This document shows, one piece after another, positions 1 through 6,263 of a stretch of DNA of 33,927 bases. Position numbers and translations under genes: made by a program. Positions within the stretch are counted from its first letter, which is position 1. Every line of letters begins with the position of its first letter. Source of the DNA: a bacterium (GTDB lineage Bacteria > 4484-113 > JAFGCY01); contig JAFGCY010000109.1 in the NCBI GenBank assembly GCA_016932385.1, positions 1 to 33,927 of the forward strand. The letters run 5' to 3'. Under the pieces are notes generated by a model. That model was not told where the DNA came from. It made no database searches and saw nothing but the letters and a program-made list of their open reading frames with translations.

Positions 1-1
1 C

Positions 2-634
2 GATGACCTGAAGTATGCCCGGGCCACCACCAGCACGGGCTCTAGCGCCAGCGACTGGACGCAAATCGTCACAGTGGACAGCACGGGTCCGACAGGCCGT
101 CATACATCCCTGGCCGTCGTGGATGGCTGTCCGGCGATCAGCTATCAGGACTACGGAAACTCAAACTTGAAATACGCCCGGGCCACGACCAGCACGGGCG
201 CCAACGCCAGTGACTGGACCCAGCTCGTTACGGTAGACAGTACCGGAAATGTTGGCCATTACACATCTCTGGTGGTGGTGGACGGCTGCCCGGCGATCAG
301 CTATTACGACGACTCGAACGATGACCTGAAGTATGCCCGGGCCACCACCAGCACGGGCTCTAGCGCCAGTGACTGGACACAAATTGTCATTGTCGAGTCA
401 ACGGGAGATGTCGGGCAGTATACATCCATGGCGGTAATCAACGGCTGCCCGATGATCAGCTACCGCGATTACACCAGTAGCAAGGTTCGCTTCGCCGCTG
501 CCAGCACGGTCACCGGCAGCGACAGTGCGGACTGGGATTGCGAATCACCGTCGTCGGGCGCGGCCTCCGGAGAATATTCCTCGCTGGCCGAGGTTAACGG
601 GCATGCCGCCGCCAGTTATTACCGCAACGGAACC
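2..634 (+). repeat. Tandem 159-bp coding repeats
   Basis: The units begin at about 2, 161 and 320, with a degenerate copy from about 479 that is 3 nt shorter. The first and third copies are almost identical at the DNA level: positions 1-59 and 319-377 differ at only one base, far closer than either is to the middle copy. That pattern suggests recent duplication or gene conversion within the array. Confidence 0.85.
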
Positions 635-664
635 GGCGACCTGCGCTACGCGATCCTGTTCTAG
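2..664 (+). CDS. C-terminal part of a repeat protein (53-residue beta-propeller-like repeats), 5' end outside window
   Basis: The frame is open from the window edge to TAG at 662-664, so only the last 220 codons are visible. They contain three near-identical 53-residue units and one degenerate 52-residue unit. Each has the pattern DLKYARATTSTG, then ASDWTQ(I/L)V, then VDSTG, then YTSLAVV(D/N)GCPAISY. Similar repeats occur in large exported proteins of environmental bacteria, where each unit probably forms a beta-propeller blade; that assignment is from memory and from the alternating short-strand pattern, not from a search. One Cys per unit (GCP) is conserved. The ligand and the N-terminal export signal are unknown. 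The next gene is preceded by a terminator at 799-823 that could also end this transcript. Confidence 0.75.
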   Translation, partial: DDLKYARATTSTGSSASDWTQIVTVDSTGPTGRHTSLAVVDGCPAISYQDYGNSNLKYARATTSTGANASDWTQLVTVDSTGNVGHYTSLVVVDGCPAISYYDDSNDDLKYARATTSTGSSASDWTQIVIVESTGDVGQYTSMAVINGCPMISYRDYTSSKVRFAAASTVTGSDSADWDCESPSSGAASGEYSSLAEVNGHAAASYYRNGTGDLRYAILF

Positions 665-837
665 CCTGTGATGCTAACGAGGTTATTGCCGGATTAAAAG
701 CGGGAATTAAAGCGGGCCAGCCGCAACATGCTCGGGCCGGCCCGCATCTCATATTGCGGCGACCCCTGTCGGAGCGGACACGCAATACCATCATCAGGCG
801 CCGGCTTGCCGGCGTTTTTTTTTCGGGAGGTCCGACG
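665..837 (+). promoter_or_regulatory. Structured leader of the VOC gene (possible attenuator or riboswitch)
   Basis: Three hairpins follow each other. Stem 1 is GCGGGCC 712-718 with GGCCCGC 739-745. Stem 2 is TATTGCG 752-758 with CGCAATA 781-787, enclosing a small CGAC/GTCG hairpin at 760-771. Stem 3 is the intrinsic terminator at 799-823. The hexamer GCCGGC at 736-741, partly inside stem 1, could instead pair with the terminator arm at 800-805. The arrangement resembles a transcription-attenuation leader, but no known riboswitch class is recognised and GC-rich DNA forms stems easily. Confidence 0.4.
799..823 (+). terminator. Intrinsic terminator immediately upstream of the VOC gene
   Basis: CGCCGG 799-804 pairs with CCGGCG 809-814 around a CTTG loop and is followed by nine T residues at 815-823. 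It ends only one base before the GGGAGG ribosome binding site (825-830) of the downstream gene. It may end the transcript of the repeat-protein gene, or it may be a regulated stop for the VOC gene. Confidence 0.85.
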
Positions 838-1209
838 ATGAAGAATCCCGTCGTGTATTGGGAGATCAACGGCACCGTCGGCAAGAAGCTGGCGGACTTC
901 TATCTGGGCGTCTTCGAGTGGGAATGCCGCAACGAACCGGGCTCGGACTTCTATCACTTCAAGAGCGGAAATGACGAAAAAGGCAGTATCAACGGCGGCG
1001 TGTTCACGGGGAAGGGAGCGTTGCCGCACCACCTGACGGTCCATGTCCAGGTGGATGACGTGGACGCGTATTACAAAAAGGCGCTGGCGAAGGGCGGTAC
1101 GCACGCCCAGGCGCCGTTCGACGTCAAGGGGGTCGGGCGGATGGGCTTCTTCCGCGACCCCGACGGCCACATCATCGGCCTGATCACCCCGGAGGACAAG
1201 CCGGCCTAG
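838..1209 (+). CDS. VOC (glyoxalase/bleomycin resistance) superfamily protein
   Basis: A 123-residue cytoplasmic protein of the vicinal oxygen chelate fold: VVYWEING near the N-terminus, FYLGVFEWE, a central HHLTVHVQVDD strand and the C-terminal FFRDPDGHIIGLI signature. The length fits a single two-module VOC chain, which usually dimerises. The substrate cannot be predicted; relatives include lyases, dioxygenases and binding proteins. ATG 838 is chosen because GGGAGG lies at 825-830, 7 nt upstream; the open frame extends further upstream but crosses the terminator. Transcription must start before that terminator and read through it. The TAG stop overlaps, on the other strand, the stop of the convergent gene ending at 1206. 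Confidence 0.85.
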   Translation: MKNPVVYWEINGTVGKKLADFYLGVFEWECRNEPGSDFYHFKSGNDEKGSINGGVFTGKGALPHHLTVHVQVDDVDAYYKKALAKGGTHAQAPFDVKGVGRMGFFRDPDGHIIGLITPEDKPA

Positions 1210-1643
1210 CCCGGCTGGCGCTGTTGCTGCAACCGCGTAATTTGAGCCTGCAGATCTTCGTCCAGCAGATCGGCTTCCCGCAGTTGCACCGTCGGCGTTT
1301 CGTCCAGCAATTGCGTCAGCTTCTCCGGCCCCACCAGCCGCTCCAGCCGTGCGTCCAGTTGCTTCAGCTCCTGGTCGCTGTAGCCCATGCTCACCGCGTT
1401 ATTGATGATTTCCAGCTTCTCCAGGACCAGCCGCTCGTATAGCTTGCGGGCCTCGGCGCGCTCGTGCTGGCGCATGCGCTCGATATCCAGCAGGGCGCTG
1501 GCGGCGGAGTCCATCTCCGGCTCCTTTTTCCGCTGGGCTTTATACTGGATGACCGGTCCACGGCCGCGCTTGATCAGTGCATTTATCGTTGTGAAAAGGC
1601 AGATGATAAAGGTCAGCGCTAATACAAATTCATATGCAAGCAT
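1206..1643 (-). CDS. Small membrane-anchored protein, paralogue A of three
   Basis: 145 residues, with one N-terminal membrane segment (about residues 4-23), then a charged, helical cytoplasmic part. I do not recognise a named family. It shares a core with the next two minus-strand genes: ERAEARKLYERLVLEKLEII, then AVSMGY, LKQLDARLERLVG and a C-terminal DLLDEDL. Those helices probably form coiled coils and oligomers. There is no Shine-Dalgarno site; a TATAAT box ends 6 nt before the ATG, so the mRNA is probably leaderless. A 167-bp AT-rich spacer separates it from paralogue B, so it likely has its own promoter as well as possible read-through. Its stop overlaps the stop of the VOC gene. Confidence 0.75.
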   Translation of the reverse strand: MLAYEFVLALTFIICLFTTINALIKRGRGPVIQYKAQRKKEPEMDSAASALLDIERMRQHERAEARKLYERLVLEKLEIINNAVSMGYSDQELKQLDARLERLVGPEKLTQLLDETPTVQLREADLLDEDLQAQITRLQQQRQPG

Positions 1644-1649
1644 ATGGCG

Positions 1650-1677
1650 ATTATACCAGAATACTTCATGATATCAA
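1650..1677 (-). promoter_or_regulatory. Promoter of paralogue A (leaderless type)
   Basis: On the minus strand TTGATA (1677-1672), a 16-nt spacer and a perfect TATAAT (1655-1650) lie just before the ATG at 1643. Only six bases separate the -10 box from the start codon, so transcription should begin at or next to the A of ATG. Confidence 0.65.
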
Positions 1678-1810
1678 TACTAATACTTGTATTATCAAAG
1701 TCTATTTTGCCATTCTGAATATTAGACTATGAGCTGCGTCAGTTGATTTTAGTAGTGCTGAACTTATGCTTAGACTGCCGGAATAGGTGTTCTGGCGATA
1801 AACAGCAAGC

Positions 1811-2224
1811 CTATTCAGTTTCGGTGCGGCCTTTCAGCCGGTCAACCTCATTTAGCAGATCGGTGTCCCGTAGGTCATCCGTCGCCTGGGGCAGGTCGGG
1901 GTCCTCGCTGAGCAGCTGCTTCAATTGCTGCTCGCCGATCAGCTCCGCCAGCCGTTTATCGAGGCGATGGAGGTCGGTCTCGGCATAGCCCATGGCGACG
2001 GCATCCCTGATTACTTCCAGCTTTTCCCGCACCAGGCGCTCGTACAGCGCGCGAGCCTCGGCGCGTTCTTTGATCAGCAAGCGCTTGACTTCGAGATCGG
2101 TGGCGGCCTGGCGCGAAGCTTCAACCTCGGTGCGGCGCTGCTGGCGGGTGCCGGTCCCGAAAAAATAGCGCGTCGCCGCCGCGCCCAGCATGACGATCAC
2201 GATAAATAATGCGATATCAATCAC
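1811..2224 (-). CDS. Small membrane-anchored protein, paralogue B
   Basis: 137 residues from a GTG start, with an N-terminal membrane helix (about residues 2-20) followed by the same helical core as its neighbours: KERAEARALYERLVREKLEV, AVAMGY, LHRLDKRLAELIG and a DLLNEVDRLK end. It finishes with the residues TETE, like paralogue C (RETE). AAGGA lies 10 nt before the GTG. It starts 21 nt after the stop of paralogue C, so the two are probably co-transcribed. The function is unknown. The single membrane anchor and coiled-coil-like core suggest a structural or scaffolding role at the inner membrane, but that is inference only. Confidence 0.75.
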   Translation of the reverse strand: MIDIALFIVIVMLGAAATRYFFGTGTRQQRRTEVEASRQAATDLEVKRLLIKERAEARALYERLVREKLEVIRDAVAMGYAETDLHRLDKRLAELIGEQQLKQLLSEDPDLPQATDDLRDTDLLNEVDRLKGRTETE

Positions 2225-2245
2225 GGCCAGTAAATCCTTGGGGAG

Positions 2246-2635
2246 CTACTCAGTCTCCCGACGTTCCTTCATCCGCCTCATCTCCGAATCCAGATCGGCG
2301 TCCAGCAGATCGGTGGAATCGGCGATGGGCACTTCCGGCTGGTTCAGCAGCAGGCTTTTTATATAGCTGGCCCCGACCAGTCTCTCCAGGCGCCGGTCGA
2401 GTTCCGCCAGTTCGTCATTGTTCATACCCATCGCCAGCGCTGTTTTCATCACGTCGAGTTTCTCCATCACGATGCGCTCGTAAAGCTGGCGGGCTTCCTT
2501 GCGCTCCGCCTGTTTCATACGCGCGGTCATCGGGTGGGTCAGGATCGCGACGATGGGGATCGCCAATGCCGTCAGCGGAATAAAGATCCAGATAATCGAG
2601 GGATCGAGCAACGATTGCAATATAGCTGGTGACAT
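2246..2635 (-). CDS. Small membrane-anchored protein, paralogue C
   Basis: 129 residues, first in transcription order of the three paralogues. The membrane segment lies at about residues 13-33 (IIWIFIPLTALAIPIVAIL), further from the N-terminus than in A and B. The shared core follows: ERKEARQLYERIVMEKLDVM, ALAMGM, LAELDRRLERLVG, then DLLDADLDSEM and a charged RETE end. The tract LYER(L/I)V.EKL(E/D) is the best conserved in all three. ATG 2635 has only a weak ribosome binding site. A TAGAAT hexamer on the minus strand (2672-2667) could be the -10 box of a short leader. I do not recognise the family. Confidence 0.75.
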   Translation of the reverse strand: MSPAILQSLLDPSIIWIFIPLTALAIPIVAILTHPMTARMKQAERKEARQLYERIVMEKLDVMKTALAMGMNNDELAELDRRLERLVGASYIKSLLLNQPEVPIADSTDLLDADLDSEMRRMKERRETE

Positions 2636-2702
2636 GTTTAGCTTACCGCCTGTACCTCACGCTGGCATTCTACCATTGCCGGTGACTTCTGATGCCGTCT
2701 GG

Positions 2703-3932
2703 CTAATCAATGTTGCGCACGACCAGGCTGGATTCGGTGACGCTGACCGTCAATTCCAGCGAGCTGGAATCGCCCTCGACGTCGTTTAGGGCGTTATATG
2801 GGACGATCCGGTAGATCCATTCCCGCGGGCGGGAAGTCCTGGGCAGGCAGCGGTCGTAATAGCGGTACTCGTTGACCCGAATCGGGCTCCAGCTCAGCGG
2901 CCGGTGGATGCTCATCGGCAGCAGGTTGTAGGTATTGTGGCCCAGGAGCGTCTCATCCTTGCGCGGCGCGCCGGCGGGCCGGCGGTAAACGCGGTAACCT
3001 TGCAGCAGTGCCCCGAAGTTGTGGATGATCGCCCAGGTGTCGCGGTAGTTGATCTCACCGTCACGTTCGCCGTCGAGCAGGTAGTCCCAGTCGTCCTCGT
3101 GCCCGTCAGTGGTGACGCGACCGTAGCGGCGGCCCAGCGGGATCAGATCGGTGATGCCCACTTCGCCGTCGTTGTTGTAATCCCCCAGGTTGGCTTCCTG
3201 CCAATAGAGCACGATCGAGTTGTCCTGGGGATCGCTGTAGGCGGTCGGATTGGCGACCTTGTTATGCGGGAAGTTCGGTGCGCGCTCGATCGGCCAGTCC
3301 GGATCGTCGGCGGCGTGCTTCTCAAATGTGATTTCGCAGATCACGCCGTCCTCGAGCACCGTGCCGCCGTTGAGGTCCGGGCGCACCCGCGTCAGGCCGG
3401 CGACGATTACGCCGGGTACCTGGTCAATGCACAGCCACAGCCGGTCGCCTTCGCCACCGAAGAACGAGCCGGGTGTCACCGTCAGGGGGTTATAGCGGTC
3501 GTCGTGGTAGCGCACGTAGAAGAAGAAGTCGGTCAGCGACGGTGCGCCGCGCAGGTGCACGATCAGGTGGTAATTGCCGTTCTCCAGGTTCTTGCTGCTC
3601 AGGTGCACCCATTCCTGCGGGCCCGGGTCGTGGCGGCCGAAGTCGTCGAGCGTCCAAAGCGTGAAGCCGTCCTGGTGCACGCCCAGGGCCGGGTCGAGAT
3701 CGTACAGCCGCGGCTTGTTGAGCTGCTCCAGGGTCGGCGGCGTTTCGAACAGGTCCTTTGGATCGGGATAGCGCGAGACATACTGCCCGCCGGTGTGAAT
3801 GGGATAGCGGGCCGTGCCGCCGGGCCCCCCCGTGGCCGGGCCGGAGTACTGCGACGGCGTGTAGGCGACGCACAGCAGCAGCGCCGCCGCCAGGAGCACC
3901 AGTCCGATCCGGCCTTTCCACACAGTTGTCAT
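2703..3932 (-). CDS. Exported protein with cohesin-like region and dockerin-like (EF-hand) domain
   Basis: 409 residues from ATG 3932, preceded by AGGA with a 7-nt spacer; the longer open frame upstream lacks a good site. An N-terminal signal segment (residues 7-23, ending LLLC) is visible, but the Cys context is not a good lipobox. A beta-rich middle (about 118-206), with FFYVRY and later VICEITFEK, resembles a cohesin-type fold. Two calcium-loop repeats follow: GDYNNDGEVGITDL (250-263) and DGERDGEINYRDTW (287-300). They match dockerin type I logic, Asp/Asn-rich loops followed by a helix. A fibronectin-III-like stretch (GYRVYRRP onward) closes the protein. It is probably a surface or secreted adhesion or assembly component. 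Confidence 0.7.
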   Translation of the reverse strand: MTTVWKGRIGLVLLAAALLLCVAYTPSQYSGPATGGPGGTARYPIHTGGQYVSRYPDPKDLFETPPTLEQLNKPRLYDLDPALGVHQDGFTLWTLDDFGRHDPGPQEWVHLSSKNLENGNYHLIVHLRGAPSLTDFFFYVRYHDDRYNPLTVTPGSFFGGEGDRLWLCIDQVPGVIVAGLTRVRPDLNGGTVLEDGVICEITFEKHAADDPDWPIERAPNFPHNKVANPTAYSDPQDNSIVLYWQEANLGDYNNDGEVGITDLIPLGRRYGRVTTDGHEDDWDYLLDGERDGEINYRDTWAIIHNFGALLQGYRVYRRPAGAPRKDETLLGHNTYNLLPMSIHRPLSWSPIRVNEYRYYDRCLPRTSRPREWIYRIVPYNALNDVEGDSSSLELTVSVTESSLVVRNID

Positions 3933-3986
3933 GTTAGCATCCTGACGAGTAAGACGCGGCCGGGCCGTCAGATTGTCAAGCAACCA

Positions 3987-4007
3987 GGCAGATTGCCGTC
4001 ATCTGCC
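3987..4007 (-). terminator. Stem-loop downstream of the membrane-protein gene
   Basis: GGCAGAT 3987-3993 and ATCTGCC 4001-4007 form a perfect 7-bp stem with a 7-nt loop, 17 nt after the minus-strand stop at 4025. The downstream minus-strand sequence is only moderately T-rich, so it may be a weak or Rho-assisted terminator or a 3' stabilising hairpin. Confidence 0.4.
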
Positions 4008-4024
4008 GATTTAGAACCAGCGGT

Positions 4025-5002
4025 TCAGCCTGTGCCGCCGCGCACGCGGAAGCCAAAGCAGGAGTTTACACCGATCAACATGGACCAGTCGGCGAGTGAG
4101 CTGAAATCACTGGCAACGGAGCTGGGAATCTGGCTGGCGATCACGTACAACAGCAAGTGCTTTACCTGCCAGAAAGCATTGGACGCCTGACCTTGGATCG
4201 CGAAGTAGCTGAACACGGCAGTCGTGATCAGCAATACGGCAATCGAGACCTGGGAAGCCTGATGGAACCAGCGCGGCAGCGACATCCCGTTCAAGGCACC
4301 GATGGAATCGAACCACAACGCAACCAGGAATACGGTCAGGACCAGGATCGCAAGCGGAAGGTAATGAACGATCGCCAGAGCCAGCCGCCAGGTGGGATGA
4401 GTCAACGGAGCTCCGGCGGCCGCCATGGCGGAATCCGCGCTCGGTAAAGTCAAGGCGAGCACGAACCAGATCGACATGAATACAGCGATTACTCGGCTAA
4501 GCTGGCGCGATTTGCGAACGGCGATTTCCTTGTAATGAACCACGGCGATCGAAGCCAATATCCACAAACAGGCCAGCAGGATGTAGTTGTTCAGCAAGGC
4601 GCAAACCGGCTGAATCTGGCTGGCTTCCAGCTCGAGCATTGCTCGAATGGTGTCAGGGGATGTAGTGACGGTAGTGCGCTGGTAAACCGCCAGGCCGACC
4701 CGGTACGCGCGCATGATCAGGGCTGAGCCGGAGAGTAGCATGAACAGGCCGGTCACGACCGCTCCGACGGTTACCGCGGCGTCGCTGCAAGTGCCGAATC
4801 CCCAGGTCCGATAGTCCAGGAAATCGTTTGCGGTGATCAAGTACAGATACACGATCATCAATGCCAAAACCACCAACGTGTAGATGGCAAAATCCGCGAA
4901 GCAGCAATATAGGTGAAACAATGCAGGAAGCAGTTGGCAGTTATTGAAGGTTAAATGTGTTTGAGTCGTAAGGTATTTCAACGCGCGGTGAAGAGCAAAC
5001 AA
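4025..5002 (-). CDS. Polytopic membrane protein of unknown function (start uncertain, in-frame UGA upstream)
   Basis: 325 residues from a TTG at 5002. About seven or eight hydrophobic segments are visible, for example VVLALMIVYLYLI, VTGLFMLLSG, YILLACLWILASIAVV, VFMSIWFVLALTL, YLPLAILVLTVFLVALW and VSIAVLLITTAVFSYFAI. No family is recognised. The gene start is odd. An ATG at 5053 in the same frame has a strong CGGAGG site 7 nt upstream and a promoter behind it, but after ten codons (MLEFKDHFTT) it meets TGA at 5023-5021. Translation may restart at TTG 5002 (GGAG 6 nt upstream), the UGA may be read through, or the gene may be broken. TGA is also the normal stop of this gene. Confidence 0.6.
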   Translation of the reverse strand: MFALHRALKYLTTQTHLTFNNCQLLPALFHLYCCFADFAIYTLVVLALMIVYLYLITANDFLDYRTWGFGTCSDAAVTVGAVVTGLFMLLSGSALIMRAYRVGLAVYQRTTVTTSPDTIRAMLELEASQIQPVCALLNNYILLACLWILASIAVVHYKEIAVRKSRQLSRVIAVFMSIWFVLALTLPSADSAMAAAGAPLTHPTWRLALAIVHYLPLAILVLTVFLVALWFDSIGALNGMSLPRWFHQASQVSIAVLLITTAVFSYFAIQGQASNAFWQVKHLLLYVIASQIPSSVASDFSSLADWSMLIGVNSCFGFRVRGGTG

Positions 5003-5079
5003 GCTCCGCTCCGCGCTGACTCAAGTCGTGAAATGATCCTTGAATTCCAGCATGGTCTGTCCTCCGCCTTACCGTGAAA

Positions 5080-5108
5080 ATTGTACCCGCGAACATAGAC
5101 CTTCGCAA
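5080..5108 (-). promoter_or_regulatory. Promoter of the membrane-protein gene
   Basis: On the minus strand TTGCGA (5108-5103), a 17-nt spacer and TACAAT (5085-5080) lie upstream of the CGGAGG-ATG at 5053. The predicted start near 5073 leaves a leader of about 20 nt, which fits ATG 5053 rather than TTG 5002 as the ancestral start. Confidence 0.5.
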
Positions 5109-5135
5109 GGAATAAGCAAGGTAATTGCCGGCTGA

Positions 5136-6263
5136 TTACACGGCTTCGCCGTTGCCCAGTTCTGTCCCCAGCTGGCCGCAGGCGGCACTGATATCCGTGC
5201 CGCGGCTGTGGCGGACCGTCACCGGAATGCCGCTGTCTTTGAGCAGTGTGGCGAACTCGTTGACTCGTGACTCCGGGGACGGTTGGTATTCCCGCGCGGC
5301 GGGAACGGGATTGTAGGCGATCAGGTTGACGTGCAGCGGCAGCGGCTGCAGGCGGGCGGGTTCGGGTGCTTCGTTGGCTTCGCGTACCAGCTCGTTTTCC
5401 TCGTCCAGCCCGGCCAGCCGCGCGAACCGGGCCAGCCGCCGCGCATCGCGCTCGCGATCGTTCAGCCCGTCCATCAGGGCGTACTCGAGCGTGATCTTGC
5501 CGCCGTTGATCAGGCGGTAGAAATGCAGGACCTCGGCCAGGCGCTCGGGATCGGCCTCGGCGCGCGGCATGTGCCGCTGGCGCTTCTCCGCCGTGGTGAA
5601 GTGCAGGCTGAGCGCCAGATTGACGCGCGGAAACTCACGAGCCAAGGTGACCAGCGGCTTGACCAGGCCGACGGTGCTGACGGTGATCCGGCGCGGCGAC
5701 CAGTCGCGTCCCTCCGCGGCGGTCAGCATCTCGACCACGCGCCGCACCGCGCCCAGGTTCAACAGCGGCTCGCCCATGCCCATCAGGACCAGCCGGTCCA
5801 CCGCTGCGCCGTGGTGCGCCTCGGCCAGGTACAGCTGAGCCAGGATCATCCCGGCGCTGAGTTGCTCGCGCAGGCCCAGCCGGCCCGTCTGGCAGAAGCC
5901 GCAGCCCAGGCTGCAGCCGCTCTGGCTGCTGACACAGACGGCGCTGCCGTAGTTGAAGCCCGGCATCAGGACGGCTTCCACAGGCGCTCCGGCGGGCGTC
6001 AGCCAACCGAACTTGACGCTGCCGTCGCGGCTGACTTGGGTGGCTTTGAGCAACAAGGGCCAAGTGGTGAACTGCTCGGCCAGCGCGGTGCGCAAGGCTG
6101 CCGGCAGGTCGGTCATTGCCGCCGGGTCGATCACTCCGCGGCGGTGCAGCCAGTGGTAGACCTGCTTGGCCCGGTAAGCGGGTTGCCCGGCCTGCTTGAG
6201 CGCCGCGCCCAACTGCTCCAGGGTCAGGTCCAGCAGGATCGGCCTGACCGTGTTCTCTACCAC
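5136..6263 (-). CDS. rlmN: 23S rRNA (adenine(2503)-C(2))-methyltransferase, RlmN family
   Basis: 375 residues, a normal length. RlmN is a radical-SAM enzyme that methylates C2 of A2503 in 23S rRNA (and often A37 of some tRNAs) through a methylated Cys intermediate. Expected features are present: an N-terminal helical accessory domain, Glu96 in EAVLMP, Cys110, the CX3CX2C cluster C117/C121/C124, the GMGEP motif at 162-166 and the C-terminal Cys362 in GTDISAACGQL. An insertion rich in Glu and Ala at about 286-305 (LDEENELVREANEAPEP) lies before the conserved HVNLI strand. The GTG start at 6263 overlaps the last 7 bases of the upstream lipoprotein gene, so the two are translationally coupled. 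Confidence 0.95.
   Translation of the reverse strand: MVENTVRPILLDLTLEQLGAALKQAGQPAYRAKQVYHWLHRRGVIDPAAMTDLPAALRTALAEQFTTWPLLLKATQVSRDGSVKFGWLTPAGAPVEAVLMPGFNYGSAVCVSSQSGCSLGCGFCQTGRLGLREQLSAGMILAQLYLAEAHHGAAVDRLVLMGMGEPLLNLGAVRRVVEMLTAAEGRDWSPRRITVSTVGLVKPLVTLAREFPRVNLALSLHFTTAEKRQRHMPRAEADPERLAEVLHFYRLINGGKITLEYALMDGLNDRERDARRLARFARLAGLDEENELVREANEAPEPARLQPLPLHVNLIAYNPVPAAREYQPSPESRVNEFATLLKDSGIPVTVRHSRGTDISAACGQLGTELGNGEAV

Noticed and set aside
2-634. CRISPR array or satellite repeat
   Set aside because: The repeats are 159 bp, in frame and coding, with no spacers.
694-1170. Minus-strand open frame overlapping the VOC gene
   Set aside because: Arg/Asp/Val-biased shadow translation; the plus strand carries a clear VOC protein with SD.
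3951-3979. Promoter for the dockerin-like gene (TTGACA on the minus strand at 3979-3974)
   Set aside because: The -35 hexamer is perfect, but no acceptable -10 box lies at 16 to 18 nt.
2904-4190. 428-codon plus-strand frame over the dockerin-like gene
   Set aside because: It reads as a GC-rich antisense shadow. The minus frame has a signal segment, EF-hands and an SD.
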